64,000 bases of DNA from Marinobacterium litorale DSM 23545 (GCF_000428985.1 NZ_AUAZ01000023.1:1-64000); one strand, 5' to 3'. Numbered from the stretch's first letter, positions 26,141 to 34,399 are shown. A program made the numbers and translations. Notes: generated by a model from the sequence alone, not told the origin.

Positions 26141-26779
26141 TTAACCCGCCTGCTCGATCAACGATTGAATCTCCTGACGGCGGCCACTGTCTGCCCTGGG
26201 ACGCAATTCGCGGGCGGGTGCCTGCAGGGCATGGTGCAGGGCTTCCAGCCCCTTTTTATTCTCGCCCTGGTCGAGCAGGTAGCGGCCGTAAAAATAGTTG
26301 TTATCCATGCTGTCAGGTGCGATCTCCAAAGCCTGCTTGAACAGTGCCTGAGCCTTTTCTTCATCACCGAATCCGATCGGCCAGCCCGGTACCTCATGAT
26401 AGAGCGTTGCCAGACTGGTCAGTGCGGAACCCTCAAGCGCGGCCGGATCAATGGCGATCGCCTGCTCGAAAACTTCACGCGCCTGTTTGGCCAGTTTAAG
26501 GCCGCCCAAGCCCCCGCTGGCACCCGCCTGAGAGCTTAGCACGATCCCTTTCCAGATCAGCCACTGCACCTGATCATTGCTCTTATCGAGCTTTTCGTCG
26601 ATTGTCGAGACCAGCTTTGCGAATGCGTCTTCGCGCTGCTTCTCCGGCCTATCGTACTGGATCTGTGCCCACTGACGCTGAACGCTCAGCAGTTCATCGG
26701 TGGATGCCGCTTGGGTTACACCGGTAAATAACGGTAGCGCTAGGATGAGCAGGGTCAGCAAAGAAGTAACTTTACTCAT
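26141..26779 (-). CDS. Secreted TPR-repeat protein
   Basis: A 212-residue protein with a Sec signal peptide (about 1-25, LLTLLILALPLFTGVTQA) and three or more tetratricopeptide-like repeats in the mature part, for example LKLAKQAREVFEQAIAIDPAALEG, KAQALFKQALEIAPDSMDNNYFYGRYL and KKGLEALHHALQAP. It is probably a periplasmic scaffold. It overlaps the SDR gene upstream by 4 bp and ends 8 bp before the regulator gene, so it belongs to the operon. No specific function is recognised. Confidence 0.75.
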   Translation of the reverse strand: MSKVTSLLTLLILALPLFTGVTQAASTDELLSVQRQWAQIQYDRPEKQREDAFAKLVSTIDEKLDKSNDQVQWLIWKGIVLSSQAGASGGLGGLKLAKQAREVFEQAIAIDPAALEGSALTSLATLYHEVPGWPIGFGDEEKAQALFKQALEIAPDSMDNNYFYGRYLLDQGENKKGLEALHHALQAPARELRPRADSGRRQEIQSLIEQAG

Positions 26780-27603
26780 GATTCGGCTCCTGTACTCTCG
26801 GTGTTGGCCAGGGGTTTAATCTTGCTGAGTTGTTTGCGCAATACGGCACTGATCAGCTCCGGCCTGAGGCCGTTGAGCCGCACCAGCAGCCGTTCGGGCC
26901 AGCCGATGGCGGACTGAGACTTTCCGGAGCGAAGCTGGGCCAGGGCGGCTTGAGCCACCCGCTCGGGCGTGTCGCTTTGCGAGCCGGTGGCTTCCAGCAT
27001 CGCCTGGGCTCGGGTGGAGTTGATAGAGGTGCGAGTGGCGCGGGGAGCGAGATACTGTACTTTCAGTGGAGTATCACTCAGCTCCCGGGCCAGGGCTTCA
27101 CTGAACAGGCGCAGTGCGCCCTTGCTGGCGCAGTAGGTGGTGTAGCCGGGGAACCCGATGGCGCCGAAGGCGGACCCGATATTGAGAATGCGTGGTGCGC
27201 GTTCCCGGTTCTCCATCAGCAGCGGCATCAGCGCACGGGTCAGCAGGATCGGTGCCGTGATATTGGTGGTGATCAGTTGCTCGATCATCTCGGCCGACTG
27301 CTGTTCGAACAGCTCAAAACGGCTGATACCGGCGTTGTTGATCAGGGTATCGAACGCGCTGAACTCCCGGTGAATGAAGTTCACCAGTTTCATGCGGTCC
27401 CCTTGTTCGCTCAGATCCGCGCTGCAGGTCTTTACGCTGGATGCACCGTTTTGCAGGCAGCGAGCGGCAAGGTCTGGTAGCCTGGTTTCGCTGCGCCCAT
27501 GGAGCAGCAGGTTGGCGCCTTCCTGAGCCAGGGCCAGCGCCAAAGCGGTGCCGATACCGCCGGAGGCCCCGGTGATAAGAACATACCGATGTTGAAAGTC
27601 CAT
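26776..27603 (-). CDS. Short-chain dehydrogenase/reductase
   Basis: A 275-residue classical SDR. The cofactor motif is TGASGGIG (about 10-17), followed by NNAGIS, the catalytic serine in NIGSAFGAIGFPGYTTYCASKGAL, and the catalytic YCASK tyrosine and lysine. The arginine in LHGRSETRL after beta2 suggests NADPH preference. An AAGGAG ribosome-binding site lies 5 nt before the ATG at 27603, which I prefer to a GTG two codons upstream. It is placed between the metalloenzyme and the TPR gene of the operon. Its substrate, perhaps a carbonyl product of the neighbouring enzymes, is not known. Confidence 0.88.
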   Translation of the reverse strand: MDFQHRYVLITGASGGIGTALALALAQEGANLLLHGRSETRLPDLAARCLQNGASSVKTCSADLSEQGDRMKLVNFIHREFSAFDTLINNAGISRFELFEQQSAEMIEQLITTNITAPILLTRALMPLLMENRERAPRILNIGSAFGAIGFPGYTTYCASKGALRLFSEALARELSDTPLKVQYLAPRATRTSINSTRAQAMLEATGSQSDTPERVAQAALAQLRSGKSQSAIGWPERLLVRLNGLRPELISAVLRKQLSKIKPLANTESTGAES

Positions 27604-27612
27604 AGTCACTCC

Positions 27613-28263
27613 TTACTCAGTCGGCAGGGCACGGAAGATATCGGCGTAGAGCCGATAGAACACCCGCGCGCAGTGGATAATCTGAGCCTGCTCCTGTTTC
27701 GACTCGATCCGGTTCATCAAGCCTTCAAAAAACTGGATATGGTCCTGGTCCAGGGAGCCGTGGGAGCGCAGGTAGCTGAAGGCGCTATCAGGCAGGCCAA
27801 GCTTGTCCTGAATGATGTGTGACAGCGGTGTAGCCAGCTTGACGCTGGTTCCTTCCAGCACCTGGACCATGCCGAAAAATCCCACCGGGTTGACCCGCTG
27901 GATCATGTCGTAGGCGTAGGCCACCATCAGCTCGGTTTCTATCGACGGCTGGCTGTTTCGGGCTGCTTCCCGGTCTATACCGCAGGCCACCAGGTCATCG
28001 AGAATCCACTCCTGATGCCCGGTTTCCTCTTCGATGTACTCCGCCACCGCTTCGCGCAGCCATTCGTGGCTGGGTGGCAGCCGGCTACCGCAGGCCATCA
28101 GCAGGGGCAGCGTGTGTTTAACGTGATGATAGGCCTGATGCAGAAAGGCGGTGTACTGGTTGAGGGTGATCTCACCGAGCTGACAGCCTTGGATGATCGG
28201 CGCGTCCAGCAGGTACTGGCGTGCAGCCTCGGTTTCATGTTGCAGATGCTGGTAAAAGTTCAT
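27613..28263 (-). CDS. Heme-oxygenase-like (TenA/UndA-type) metal-dependent enzyme
   Basis: A 216-residue all-helical protein of the TenA/THI-4, iron-containing redox enzyme group. The YHHVKHTLPLL helix, E80-x-x-H83 (EEETGHQEW), Glu137 (VQVLEGTS) and D172-x-x-H175 (SLDQDHIQFFE) occur in the order expected for the diiron ligands of heme-oxygenase-like oxidases such as UndA, which act on fatty acids or amino acids. Thiaminase II is unlikely because the characteristic cysteine context is absent and there are no thiamine genes nearby. Its gene overlaps the AMP-ligase gene by 4 bp, suggesting that the ligase product or substrate is shared. Confidence 0.75.
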   Translation of the reverse strand: MNFYQHLQHETEAARQYLLDAPIIQGCQLGEITLNQYTAFLHQAYHHVKHTLPLLMACGSRLPPSHEWLREAVAEYIEEETGHQEWILDDLVACGIDREAARNSQPSIETELMVAYAYDMIQRVNPVGFFGMVQVLEGTSVKLATPLSHIIQDKLGLPDSAFSYLRSHGSLDQDHIQFFEGLMNRIESKQEQAQIIHCARVFYRLYADIFRALPTE

Positions 28264-29723
28264 GATCGGTTAGCTCCCGACAGAGATTTCAAAGGGGTAG
28301 ATAGAAGGGGGGGGTAGAGTGAGTCGATTTCGGCCTCAAACTGCTGTGCAATCCGGTCACGGCGGGGGCGGCCATTCAGGGTGTAGAACCCTTGCTCCGG
28401 GGTTAGTGGTTCAGGTAAACGGTACCAGGCGCCAACCTGTGCATAGTCGGGCAAGTCACGGTTGAGCGTGTCTCGGTAGTTTTCAATCTCTGTGTCCGTC
28501 AATGTGGGGGCATGAATCAACAGTGCGTTGTAGGGGCGGGCTTCGCCAAACAGAACTGCCTGCTCCACGCCGGGCCGGGCCAGCCAGTCTGACTCGATCC
28601 ACTCCGGCGACAGGTTGCGGCCAAAGCTGTTGATAATCACGTTGCGGGAGCGTCCGGAGATCTGGATCTGACCATCGAGCCCGATGGAACCGATATCGCC
28701 GGTATGAAACAGCTCGCCGCACGGCTCACTACCCAGATAGCCGAGCATCGTGTTGCCGCGGATTATCAGCTCCCCGCTGCCATCGGTTTCGATACCGACA
28801 TGGCTCAGCGGATAACCGGCACTACCCAGGCGCTGTTGGTCCGGGGTGTTCAGGCTGACGACGGAGCCTGCTTCGGATAGACCATAGCCTTCGTAGGCGG
28901 GAAGTCCGCAGGCGTGAGCCCGACGCAGCAGACTGGTGCCGACCCGCGCGCCGCCCACAGCCACAAAACGTAGGCTGGACAGTGAGTGGCTGCTCGCCTC
29001 CATATGGTCTGTCAGCAGCGACAGGACCTGGGGCAGGGTGATGAACGAATCGGGTTGCAGCCTTTGCAGTGTCGAAAAATAGGGCTCCACATCCAGTCGG
29101 CTGGATCCGCCGAAACCCAGTGATGCCAGTTCGGGCAGGTAAACACAGGCGCCCATCAGCAGGGCGCTGTATACCCCTGCCACATTTTCCAACAGCGTGG
29201 CCAGGGGAAGCGCGCATAGATGGGATTTGAGCTTCAGGCCGGCAAGGCGGTCACGCAGGGCATAGGCCAGATTAAACTGATTATCGACACTCAGGCACAC
29301 GCCTTTGGGGCTGCCGGTGGTGCCGGATGTAAATGTGATTTTGGCCGTACCCGGGTGCAGCGCCGGCTGGCTCGCCGGTTTGATTCTCGATATGACCGGG
29401 CCCGAGCACTCCACGGTGATCAATGTATCGATGCCCGCGCTGGCTAGTACGTGTCGGGTCTGAGCGTCGGAAAAGAACAGTGGAAGCGGCACCAGTACCC
29501 GACCCAGCTTCGCTACTGCCAGATCGGTGAGAATCCAATGGATACTGTTATCGGCCATCAGGGCGATCCGTTGCCCCGCTTCAACGGACAGGCGATCAGC
29601 CAGTCGATCAATCTGCTGAAGCATCTCGCTCCAGCTCAGCTCCCCGTTGGAATCAATCAGGGCAGCCTGATCGGGGTGCTTCTCGGCATGACACCGCAGG
29701 TCAGTGAAAAAAGAGTGGGTCAT
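28260..29723 (-). CDS. AMP-dependent acid ligase (acyl-CoA/acyl-AMP synthetase-like)
   Basis: A 487-residue adenylating enzyme of the ANL superfamily. The P-loop ITFTSGTTGSPKGV, the YEGYGLSEAGSVVS adenine-binding motif and HTGDIGSIGLDGQIQISGRSRNVI are present. It is shorter than usual acyl-CoA synthetases (about 550) and the C-terminal catalytic lysine region reads YTLNGRPRRDRIAQQF, with arginine where a lysine normally stands; this may be a family feature or a change in the thioester/adenylation step. The ATG at 29723 is used; a longer frame to 29939 lies inside the upstream gene. It is likely to activate a carboxylic acid for the neighbouring enzymes. Confidence 0.85.
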   Translation of the reverse strand: MTHSFFTDLRCHAEKHPDQAALIDSNGELSWSEMLQQIDRLADRLSVEAGQRIALMADNSIHWILTDLAVAKLGRVLVPLPLFFSDAQTRHVLASAGIDTLITVECSGPVISRIKPASQPALHPGTAKITFTSGTTGSPKGVCLSVDNQFNLAYALRDRLAGLKLKSHLCALPLATLLENVAGVYSALLMGACVYLPELASLGFGGSSRLDVEPYFSTLQRLQPDSFITLPQVLSLLTDHMEASSHSLSSLRFVAVGGARVGTSLLRRAHACGLPAYEGYGLSEAGSVVSLNTPDQQRLGSAGYPLSHVGIETDGSGELIIRGNTMLGYLGSEPCGELFHTGDIGSIGLDGQIQISGRSRNVIINSFGRNLSPEWIESDWLARPGVEQAVLFGEARPYNALLIHAPTLTDTEIENYRDTLNRDLPDYAQVGAWYRLPEPLTPEQGFYTLNGRPRRDRIAQQFEAEIDSLYPPLLSTPLKSLSGANRS

Positions 29724-30375
29724 GATGCTTTGTTCCAGCGGAAGGGATGGTAGTGACAGGTGTGGGCAGCAAGGTTGAGCATTGTCCCCGTTGCAGTAAA
29801 TGTTCGGTACTGAGAGGGATATTGGCGGCGACCACCATCGGTTTACAGTCGTAGTAACGTCCCCAGTCGCTACCGCTGTGATAAAGCTTGGAGGCCTCGG
29901 CTTTTGCCAGCGTATGCAACTCGATCCCCAGACGCGCAAAGCTGTTGATCAATGTCGGGGTCAGGGTCAGAACCGCCCAGTCCAGCTCGAGGTGGGCGAA
30001 GTAAAAAGCGAGCAGGATAATCAGTTTGCGGGTAGAACCGGTCCGGGCGGTGGCCAGGTTGCCAATCTCCACGATCTGGCGGCGGGAGACCGGCGTCCCG
30101 GCAACGGTGCTGACACAGTTCTCTACGGGCCGCTTGAGGTAGCTTTCCAAAAACAGTGTCCCATCGCTTGCCTTCTGAAAACCGGCGGCGGCCAGCAGTT
30201 CCCGGTTTGCGGTGTGGGTGCTGACCAGAGTCGGCAGAAAGTCACGGACCCGGGCCGCGTGTACAGCGGCGAATCGTTCTTGAATGAAACGTTCTATACC
30301 CGGGCGGGTCGGGGCATCGCCATCATGCAGCGCCAGGGCGCTGAAAGTATCGGATAGTACTGAAGGTCGGTTCAT
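29701..30375 (-). CDS. Thermostable-hemolysin family protein
   Basis: A 224-residue protein resembling the Vibrio thermostable hemolysin (delta-VPH) family: a short N terminus, then FIQERFAAVHAARVRDFLPTLV, LESYLKRPVENCVS, RRQIVEIGNLATARTGSTRKLIILLAFYF and LTLTPTLINSFARLGIELH. There is no signal peptide, and the ordered strands suggest an acyltransferase (GNAT/autoinducer-synthase-like) fold rather than a toxin; the hemolysin name may be misleading. The ATG at 30375 has AGGAG 7 nt upstream; an ATG at 30393 is less well placed. It is the first gene of the operon and overlaps the ligase gene by 23 bp. Confidence 0.78.
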   Translation of the reverse strand: MNRPSVLSDTFSALALHDGDAPTRPGIERFIQERFAAVHAARVRDFLPTLVSTHTANRELLAAAGFQKASDGTLFLESYLKRPVENCVSTVAGTPVSRRQIVEIGNLATARTGSTRKLIILLAFYFAHLELDWAVLTLTPTLINSFARLGIELHTLAKAEASKLYHSGSDWGRYYDCKPMVVAANIPLSTEHLLQRGQCSTLLPTPVTTIPSAGTKHHDPLFFH

Positions 30376-30417
30376 GCACGGGCTCCTTTTCATACCCGTG
30401 CAGGCTAAGGGGAGAAA

Positions 30418-30434
30418 CTTAAAGAACCCTTAAG
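30418..30434 (-). promoter_or_regulatory. PmrA/QseB-type direct-repeat box
   Basis: Read on the minus strand the site is CTTAAG-GGTTC-TTTAAG, an exact fit to the YTTAAK-N5-YTTAAK direct repeat bound by PmrA-type regulators. It is 43 bp upstream of the thermostable-hemolysin-family gene whose operon encodes a PmrA/QseB-like regulator. Confidence 0.65.
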
Positions 30435-30518
30435 AGAAAAAGTATTTTTCGGAGCGCCCTCAATTCTCTGGGCTATACTCAAGCCGTTAACATATCTACC
30501 CGAATTGGGAGGTCGATT

Positions 30519-30779
30519 ATGTTCGGATTAAAAACGGCAACAAGTACCGTATTAGTCGGCATACTGCTGTCGGCACCGGCTTTTGCGGCGCATTGTCCGA
30601 TGGATGCCAAGGCGATTGAAAACGGTCTGGCCAATATTGAGGTTAGTGACCAAGAGCGCTCCACAATTATGAAGTTGCATGAAGAGGGGCTGGCCGCCCA
30701 TAAGGCGGGGAATCATGGCGCAGCTGAGAGCAAGCTGGCAGAGGCGATGCGCATGCTGTTGAATGCCACCGCGATGTAA
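30519..30779 (+). CDS. Small secreted protein, unknown function
   Basis: An 86-residue protein with a clear Sec signal peptide (about 1-23, TVLVGILLSAPAFA) and a mature domain of about 63 residues rich in Ala, Glu and Lys predicted as two helices (IMKLHEEGLAAHKAGNHGAAESKLAEAMRMLL, part of one TPR-like hairpin). One cysteine (HCPMD) follows the cleavage site. GGGAGG precedes the ATG, and an intrinsic terminator follows directly. It is divergent from the thermostable-hemolysin operon across the PmrA-type box and could be co-regulated. I do not recognise a family. Confidence 0.75.
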   Translation: MFGLKTATSTVLVGILLSAPAFAAHCPMDAKAIENGLANIEVSDQERSTIMKLHEEGLAAHKAGNHGAAESKLAEAMRMLLNATAM

Positions 30780-30807
30780 GACACCGGCACTCCGGCTGGG
30801 TTAGCAG

Positions 30808-30845
30808 AAGGCCGCCATCCTTCCTGGGAAGGGGCGGCCTTTTTC
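30808..30845 (+). terminator. Rho-independent terminator after the small secreted protein
   Basis: AAGGCCGCC ... GGCGGCCTT forms a 9-bp GC-rich stem over a 16-nt loop, followed immediately by TTTT. It lies 28 bp after the stop codon. Confidence 0.85.
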
Positions 30846-30907
30846 GTCAGGGGGCGATATCAACCTGCTTCAACAGCGCGCCCTGAAAGTACGGAGCCGT
30901 ATCGGCT

Positions 30908-31837
30908 TCAGATGATCGACATCAGCACCTTTCTAAAGGCGTTAAGCTCATCGTCAGAGAACTGGCTGAATACCTTTTCCTGCTCCTCGGCGGCGAGCTC
31001 CCACAGGCTGGCGGCTTGCTCCATCCCTTTAGCAGTAATGCGATAACAGTTATCGGTCAGGGCGACGAGTCCTTTGCGTTCCAGAATTTCGGCGGCGTTC
31101 TGGATCTCCTCGCGGGGCATGTTGACCTCTTTAAGCAGGTCGTCGATGCAGAGCTGACGATCCTGTTCCAGCACCATCAGCATGCGCGCTTCGCTGGTAC
31201 GCAGTCCGGTGGAGAGCTGAAGCGGCTGGTAGTTGGCCTGATAGGCGCGAACGGCCTGAGTCATCAGGTAATAAAAGTTATTGTTCAGGCGGCCTTCCAG
31301 CGCCTTGATACCGGGGGCTTCCTCTTCAGCCTTGGCCGGGAAACGCTGGTGCGGGATCACGGCAGAGTAGCTGCCCTGATGATACAGCAGCGGCGCACGG
31401 CCGATATCCTCAAAGCCGACCACTTTGCCGATCAGGATCCAGTGATCACCACCCTCGACAACTTCGTATTTCTCGCACTGAAAGACGGCTGCGCAGTCAC
31501 GCAAAACCGCGGCACCTCCGGCTCCCTCGTCAAACTCGATACCGGCGAACTTGTCATCGCTGGGCTTGGCGAAGTGGTTGGACAGGTCGATCTGGTCGGC
31601 GGCCAGGATATTCACGGCAAAGTGGCTGGCCTGTTCGAAGACTTTAAAGCTGCCGGAGCGCTTGTCGATGCTCCAGAGAATCAAAGGTGGATCAAGGGAG
31701 ACTGAATTAAAGCTGTTGGCGGTTACGCCCACGCGCTCGCCATTGGGGGCGGTGGCGGTTATTACGGTGATGCCAGTCGCAAAGTTGCCCAGCGCACGGC
31801 GAAATGCTTTAGGGTCAAATTCGGTTTGGGTCGTCAT
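30908..31837 (-). CDS. Flavin reductase with C-terminal MarR-like domain (two-component phenol hydroxylase, C1)
   Basis: A 309-residue protein. Residues 1-165 are a flavin reductase-like domain (FRRALGNFATGITVITATAPNGERVGVTANSFNSVSLDPPLILWSID) that makes free reduced flavin from NADH. Residues about 195-309 form a winged-helix, MarR-like domain (LSTGLRTSEARMLMVLEQDRQLCIDDLLKEVNMPREEIQNAAEILERKGL). This fusion is known from the C1 component of p-hydroxyphenylacetate 3-hydroxylase of Acinetobacter, where the extra domain binds the substrate and stimulates the reductase. The start at 31837 has AGGAG 5 nt upstream. It is downstream of the oxygenase gene with a 126-bp gap. Confidence 0.85.
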   Translation of the reverse strand: MTTQTEFDPKAFRRALGNFATGITVITATAPNGERVGVTANSFNSVSLDPPLILWSIDKRSGSFKVFEQASHFAVNILAADQIDLSNHFAKPSDDKFAGIEFDEGAGGAAVLRDCAAVFQCEKYEVVEGGDHWILIGKVVGFEDIGRAPLLYHQGSYSAVIPHQRFPAKAEEEAPGIKALEGRLNNNFYYLMTQAVRAYQANYQPLQLSTGLRTSEARMLMVLEQDRQLCIDDLLKEVNMPREEIQNAAEILERKGLVALTDNCYRITAKGMEQAASLWELAAEEQEKVFSQFSDDELNAFRKVLMSII

Positions 31838-31963
31838 GACAGCTCCTGGGTGTTGGGTACGGTGGCGACGCTCGATCGGCGTCAAGCCTGTTGTTATCGG
31901 TTTGCAGAAAAGAGCAGAGGGGCACAGCACCAGTACGGTACGGCCCCTTGATGGATGGTTGCC

Positions 31964-33130
31964 TTAGAGCAGGGACGGATCCGGCTCCAGGCCCAGCAGT
32001 TCGCGACCGATAATCTGAGCACAGACGTCGTAGTCGGTGTAAGCGTGAGCCGCGGTCATATTGGACTCGCGCCACAGGCGCTGGCCTTCGCGATCCACAT
32101 ACCAGTTAGATGCCCCCATCACTGCCCATAGACGGTTAACCGCTTCAACACACATCTTGATGGCGTAGGCCTGGTTGGTGCGCCAGTGCGCCAGGGTGTA
32201 ACGGTCCGGGTATTCATGACGCTCACCGTACTCTTTATGCTCCTGCCAGGTTTTTTCCAGGTAGGCACGGGCCGCGCTGACCTGCTGGTAGGACTCGGCA
32301 ATGCGCAGGATCGGCGGAATAGAACCGTCAACCTTGGCACCGGTATAGGCACGTACGCGGTTCTTGGTCAGGTCTTTGTAGACCTCGATCATGCGCTCGG
32401 CAACACCCAGGCTCATGGCGGCGAAACCACAGGCGAAGTAGGGGCGGTAGGGGGTGTGGAAGATCTTGCTGTCCGGGTAGAGCGGGCGACCGGCATGGCG
32501 GCCTTCCATCATATCCTTGGCCGCCTGGATACGATGCTCCGGTACAAACACGCCTTTGATATGAGCAGTCTTGGTGCCGGAGCCCTGCATCGCTACAGAG
32601 TACCAGTCATCGATGATGGTGAACTCGCTCTTGGGGATAACTGCGAAGCTATAGACCTTCTCATCGTTAACGATTCGGTTCAGACCGACAATAATCCAGT
32701 CTGCATGGTCAACGCCGGAGCTCCACTTCATATCACCGGTGAAGATGATGCCGCCTTCAGTCTCTTCGTACTTACCGAACGGGGCGATGGAGCTGGAGGC
32801 GACGGCGTCCGGGTTTTCACCCCAGAACTCCTCCTGAGCTTCCTTACTGAACATGGCCATCTGGTGGTTGTGCGTGCACAGCAGGCTGTAAGCCCAGGCG
32901 GTAGAGCAGCAGGCACCGGCCAGCGCGGCGATGCAATCAGTGAACTCCGGCAGGGACATCTCAAAACCGCCGTATGCCTTGGGCAGGAATGCGCGGTTCA
33001 GCTGAATACCATGGAGCATATCGATGTTTTCCTGCGGAACCATGCGCAGCTCTTCAGCCTTGGAGGCGTTGGCGCGGATTGCAGGCAGAATCTCTTTGAG
33101 GCGTTCCAGCATAGGGTTTTGCTGTGTCAT
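31964..33130 (-). CDS. Flavin-dependent aromatic hydroxylase, oxygenase component (C2/HsaA-like)
   Basis: A 388-residue acyl-CoA-dehydrogenase-fold monooxygenase using reduced flavin from the neighbouring reductase. The N-terminal helical domain, the central LAGACCSTAWAYSLLCTHNHQMA, GGIIFTGDMKWSSGVDHADWIIVG beta domain, and the C-terminal FACGFAAMSLGVAERMIEVYKDLTKNR helices match the group-D hydroxylases acting on p-hydroxyphenylacetate, other phenols or HsaA substrates. With hpaD next door the likely substrate is 4-hydroxyphenylacetate or a close phenol, giving a catechol. The ATG at 33130 begins the domain; a longer frame to 33349 runs through the promoter. A split promoter element shared with hpaD1 lies 119 bp upstream. 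Confidence 0.82.
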   Translation of the reverse strand: MTQQNPMLERLKEILPAIRANASKAEELRMVPQENIDMLHGIQLNRAFLPKAYGGFEMSLPEFTDCIAALAGACCSTAWAYSLLCTHNHQMAMFSKEAQEEFWGENPDAVASSSIAPFGKYEETEGGIIFTGDMKWSSGVDHADWIIVGLNRIVNDEKVYSFAVIPKSEFTIIDDWYSVAMQGSGTKTAHIKGVFVPEHRIQAAKDMMEGRHAGRPLYPDSKIFHTPYRPYFACGFAAMSLGVAERMIEVYKDLTKNRVRAYTGAKVDGSIPPILRIAESYQQVSAARAYLEKTWQEHKEYGERHEYPDRYTLAHWRTNQAYAIKMCVEAVNRLWAVMGASNWYVDREGQRLWRESNMTAAHAYTDYDVCAQIIGRELLGLEPDPSLL

Positions 33131-33248
33131 CGTTATTCTCTCTTTCGTCTCGTTATTTTGGTCGTCCGTCCGCCGGATAGTCAGGGGGGGCTGGACAGCA
33201 GCTGAGTCCGTTCTGAATGATGAAAGTATTGCGTGAGATGGGTGTGCA

Positions 33249-33284
33249 GGAAATGTAATTATCATCTCAATTATTGTACTTTTC
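33249..33284 (-). promoter_or_regulatory. Split promoter element, copy A (hydroxylase gene)
   Basis: On the minus strand GAAAAGTACAATA is followed after exactly 14 bp by TACATTTCC. The same two blocks with the same spacing occur at 34400-34435 upstream of hpaD1. The element ends 119 bp before the hydroxylase start codon. It is probably the binding site of a common activator, or promoter and activator site together. Confidence 0.6.
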
Positions 33285-33308
33285 TGTATTATTTGTATCT
33301 CTTGCAGA

Positions 33309-33336
33309 TAAAAAACGGCCCGCATACAGCGGGCCG
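33309..33336 (-). terminator. Rho-independent terminator of hpaD1
   Basis: CGGCCCGC-(5 nt)-GCGGGCCG is an 8-bp GC stem; read on the minus strand it is followed by a run of six T. It lies 34 bp past the hpaD1 stop. A similar hairpin closes hpaD2. Confidence 0.88.
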
Positions 33337-33369
33337 AATAGGTAGACAACAGATGATAGGGATGAACAC

Positions 33370-34296
33370 TCAGAGGCGGCTTGAGCCTGGCGCAAACTCA
33401 TCGGTAACAGAAGCCTGGGGCCCAGGTACCGATGCACCAGATTGCTCGGATACCGGGAAGATAGCGTTGATCTGTCCGGTGCCGGAGCTGCCGAAGTAGG
33501 GGGTGACGATCTCAGCCGGTTGGTCGTAGTCAGACCACCCCAGCGCGCCCAGCATCATCGCGGTATCGTGCATAAAGCCCTCTCCGTGGCCTTTGGCCGC
33601 GTACTCGGGCAGCATGTCGCAGAAGGTTTTCCAGTCACCCCGTTTCCACATCTCGACTACTTCGTTATCCAGCGTTTCCAGGAACGGGCTCCAGACTTTG
33701 TTGGCAAATTCCGGTGCCTGGCCGTTCTGTGCAAAGCGGTGAGACAGGGAACCACTGGCAAAGAAGGCCACGGTACCGTCGTAGTGCTCTTCCACCGCCT
33801 TGCGCATGGCCCAGCCCAGCCGGGCAGAGTCGTTCAGGTAGTGTACGGTGCACATGGCCGATACGGAGATTACCTTGAAGTGGCGGTCTTCGTTCATATA
33901 GCGCATGGGCACCAGGGTGCCGTACTCCGGATCCAGAGTGGTGTTGTCATGGGCCAGCGTCTCGACGCCCTGCCTGTTGCACTCCTCAGCCAGGATGCGA
34001 CCCAGCTCGGGGTTACCGTCGTATTCAAACTCCATATTGGAAATGAAGTGGGGCAGCTCGTTACTGGTGTAGTTACCGGCCCAGTGGGGCGCGCAGTTTA
34101 TATGGTAGTTGGCGTTAACCAGCCAGTGAGTATCAAAGACAACGATGGTATCCACACCCATCTCGCGGCAGCGGCGGCCGATCTCCTTGTGGCCGTCGAT
34201 GGCGGCCTGACGGCAGCCCTTCTGGGGGCCATCCAGTTCCGACAGGTACATGGAGGGGACGTGCGTGATTTTCGCGACCAGTGCCAGTTTTCCCAT
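33370..34296 (-). CDS. hpaD: Homoprotocatechuate 2,3-dioxygenase, copy 1 (class III extradiol)
   Basis: A 308-residue LigB-type extradiol dioxygenase that opens the ring of 3,4-dihydroxyphenylacetate to 5-carboxymethyl-2-hydroxymuconate semialdehyde. Like E. coli HpaD it begins MGKLALVAKITHVPSMYLSE; iron ligands His12 and His57 (FDTHWLVN) and the later HGEGFMHD glutamate segment are present, as are LASGSLSHR-type FFASGSLSHRF and YFGSSGTGQINA. A 25-residue Ser/Pro-rich tail beyond the usual C terminus is shared with copy 2 (about 94 percent identical by eye) but absent from copy 3. It is monocistronic: own shared promoter element upstream, own terminator downstream. Confidence 0.93.
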   Translation of the reverse strand: MGKLALVAKITHVPSMYLSELDGPQKGCRQAAIDGHKEIGRRCREMGVDTIVVFDTHWLVNANYHINCAPHWAGNYTSNELPHFISNMEFEYDGNPELGRILAEECNRQGVETLAHDNTTLDPEYGTLVPMRYMNEDRHFKVISVSAMCTVHYLNDSARLGWAMRKAVEEHYDGTVAFFASGSLSHRFAQNGQAPEFANKVWSPFLETLDNEVVEMWKRGDWKTFCDMLPEYAAKGHGEGFMHDTAMMLGALGWSDYDQPAEIVTPYFGSSGTGQINAIFPVSEQSGASVPGPQASVTDEFAPGSSRL

Positions 34297-34399
34297 GATA
34301 GTGACCTCTTTCTACTTATTCTCAAACGCTCAACCGTTGGCCCCGGTGAACAGGGCGCGATCACAAGTTGGGATTATTATTAAACCGGTCGTATCAGTT

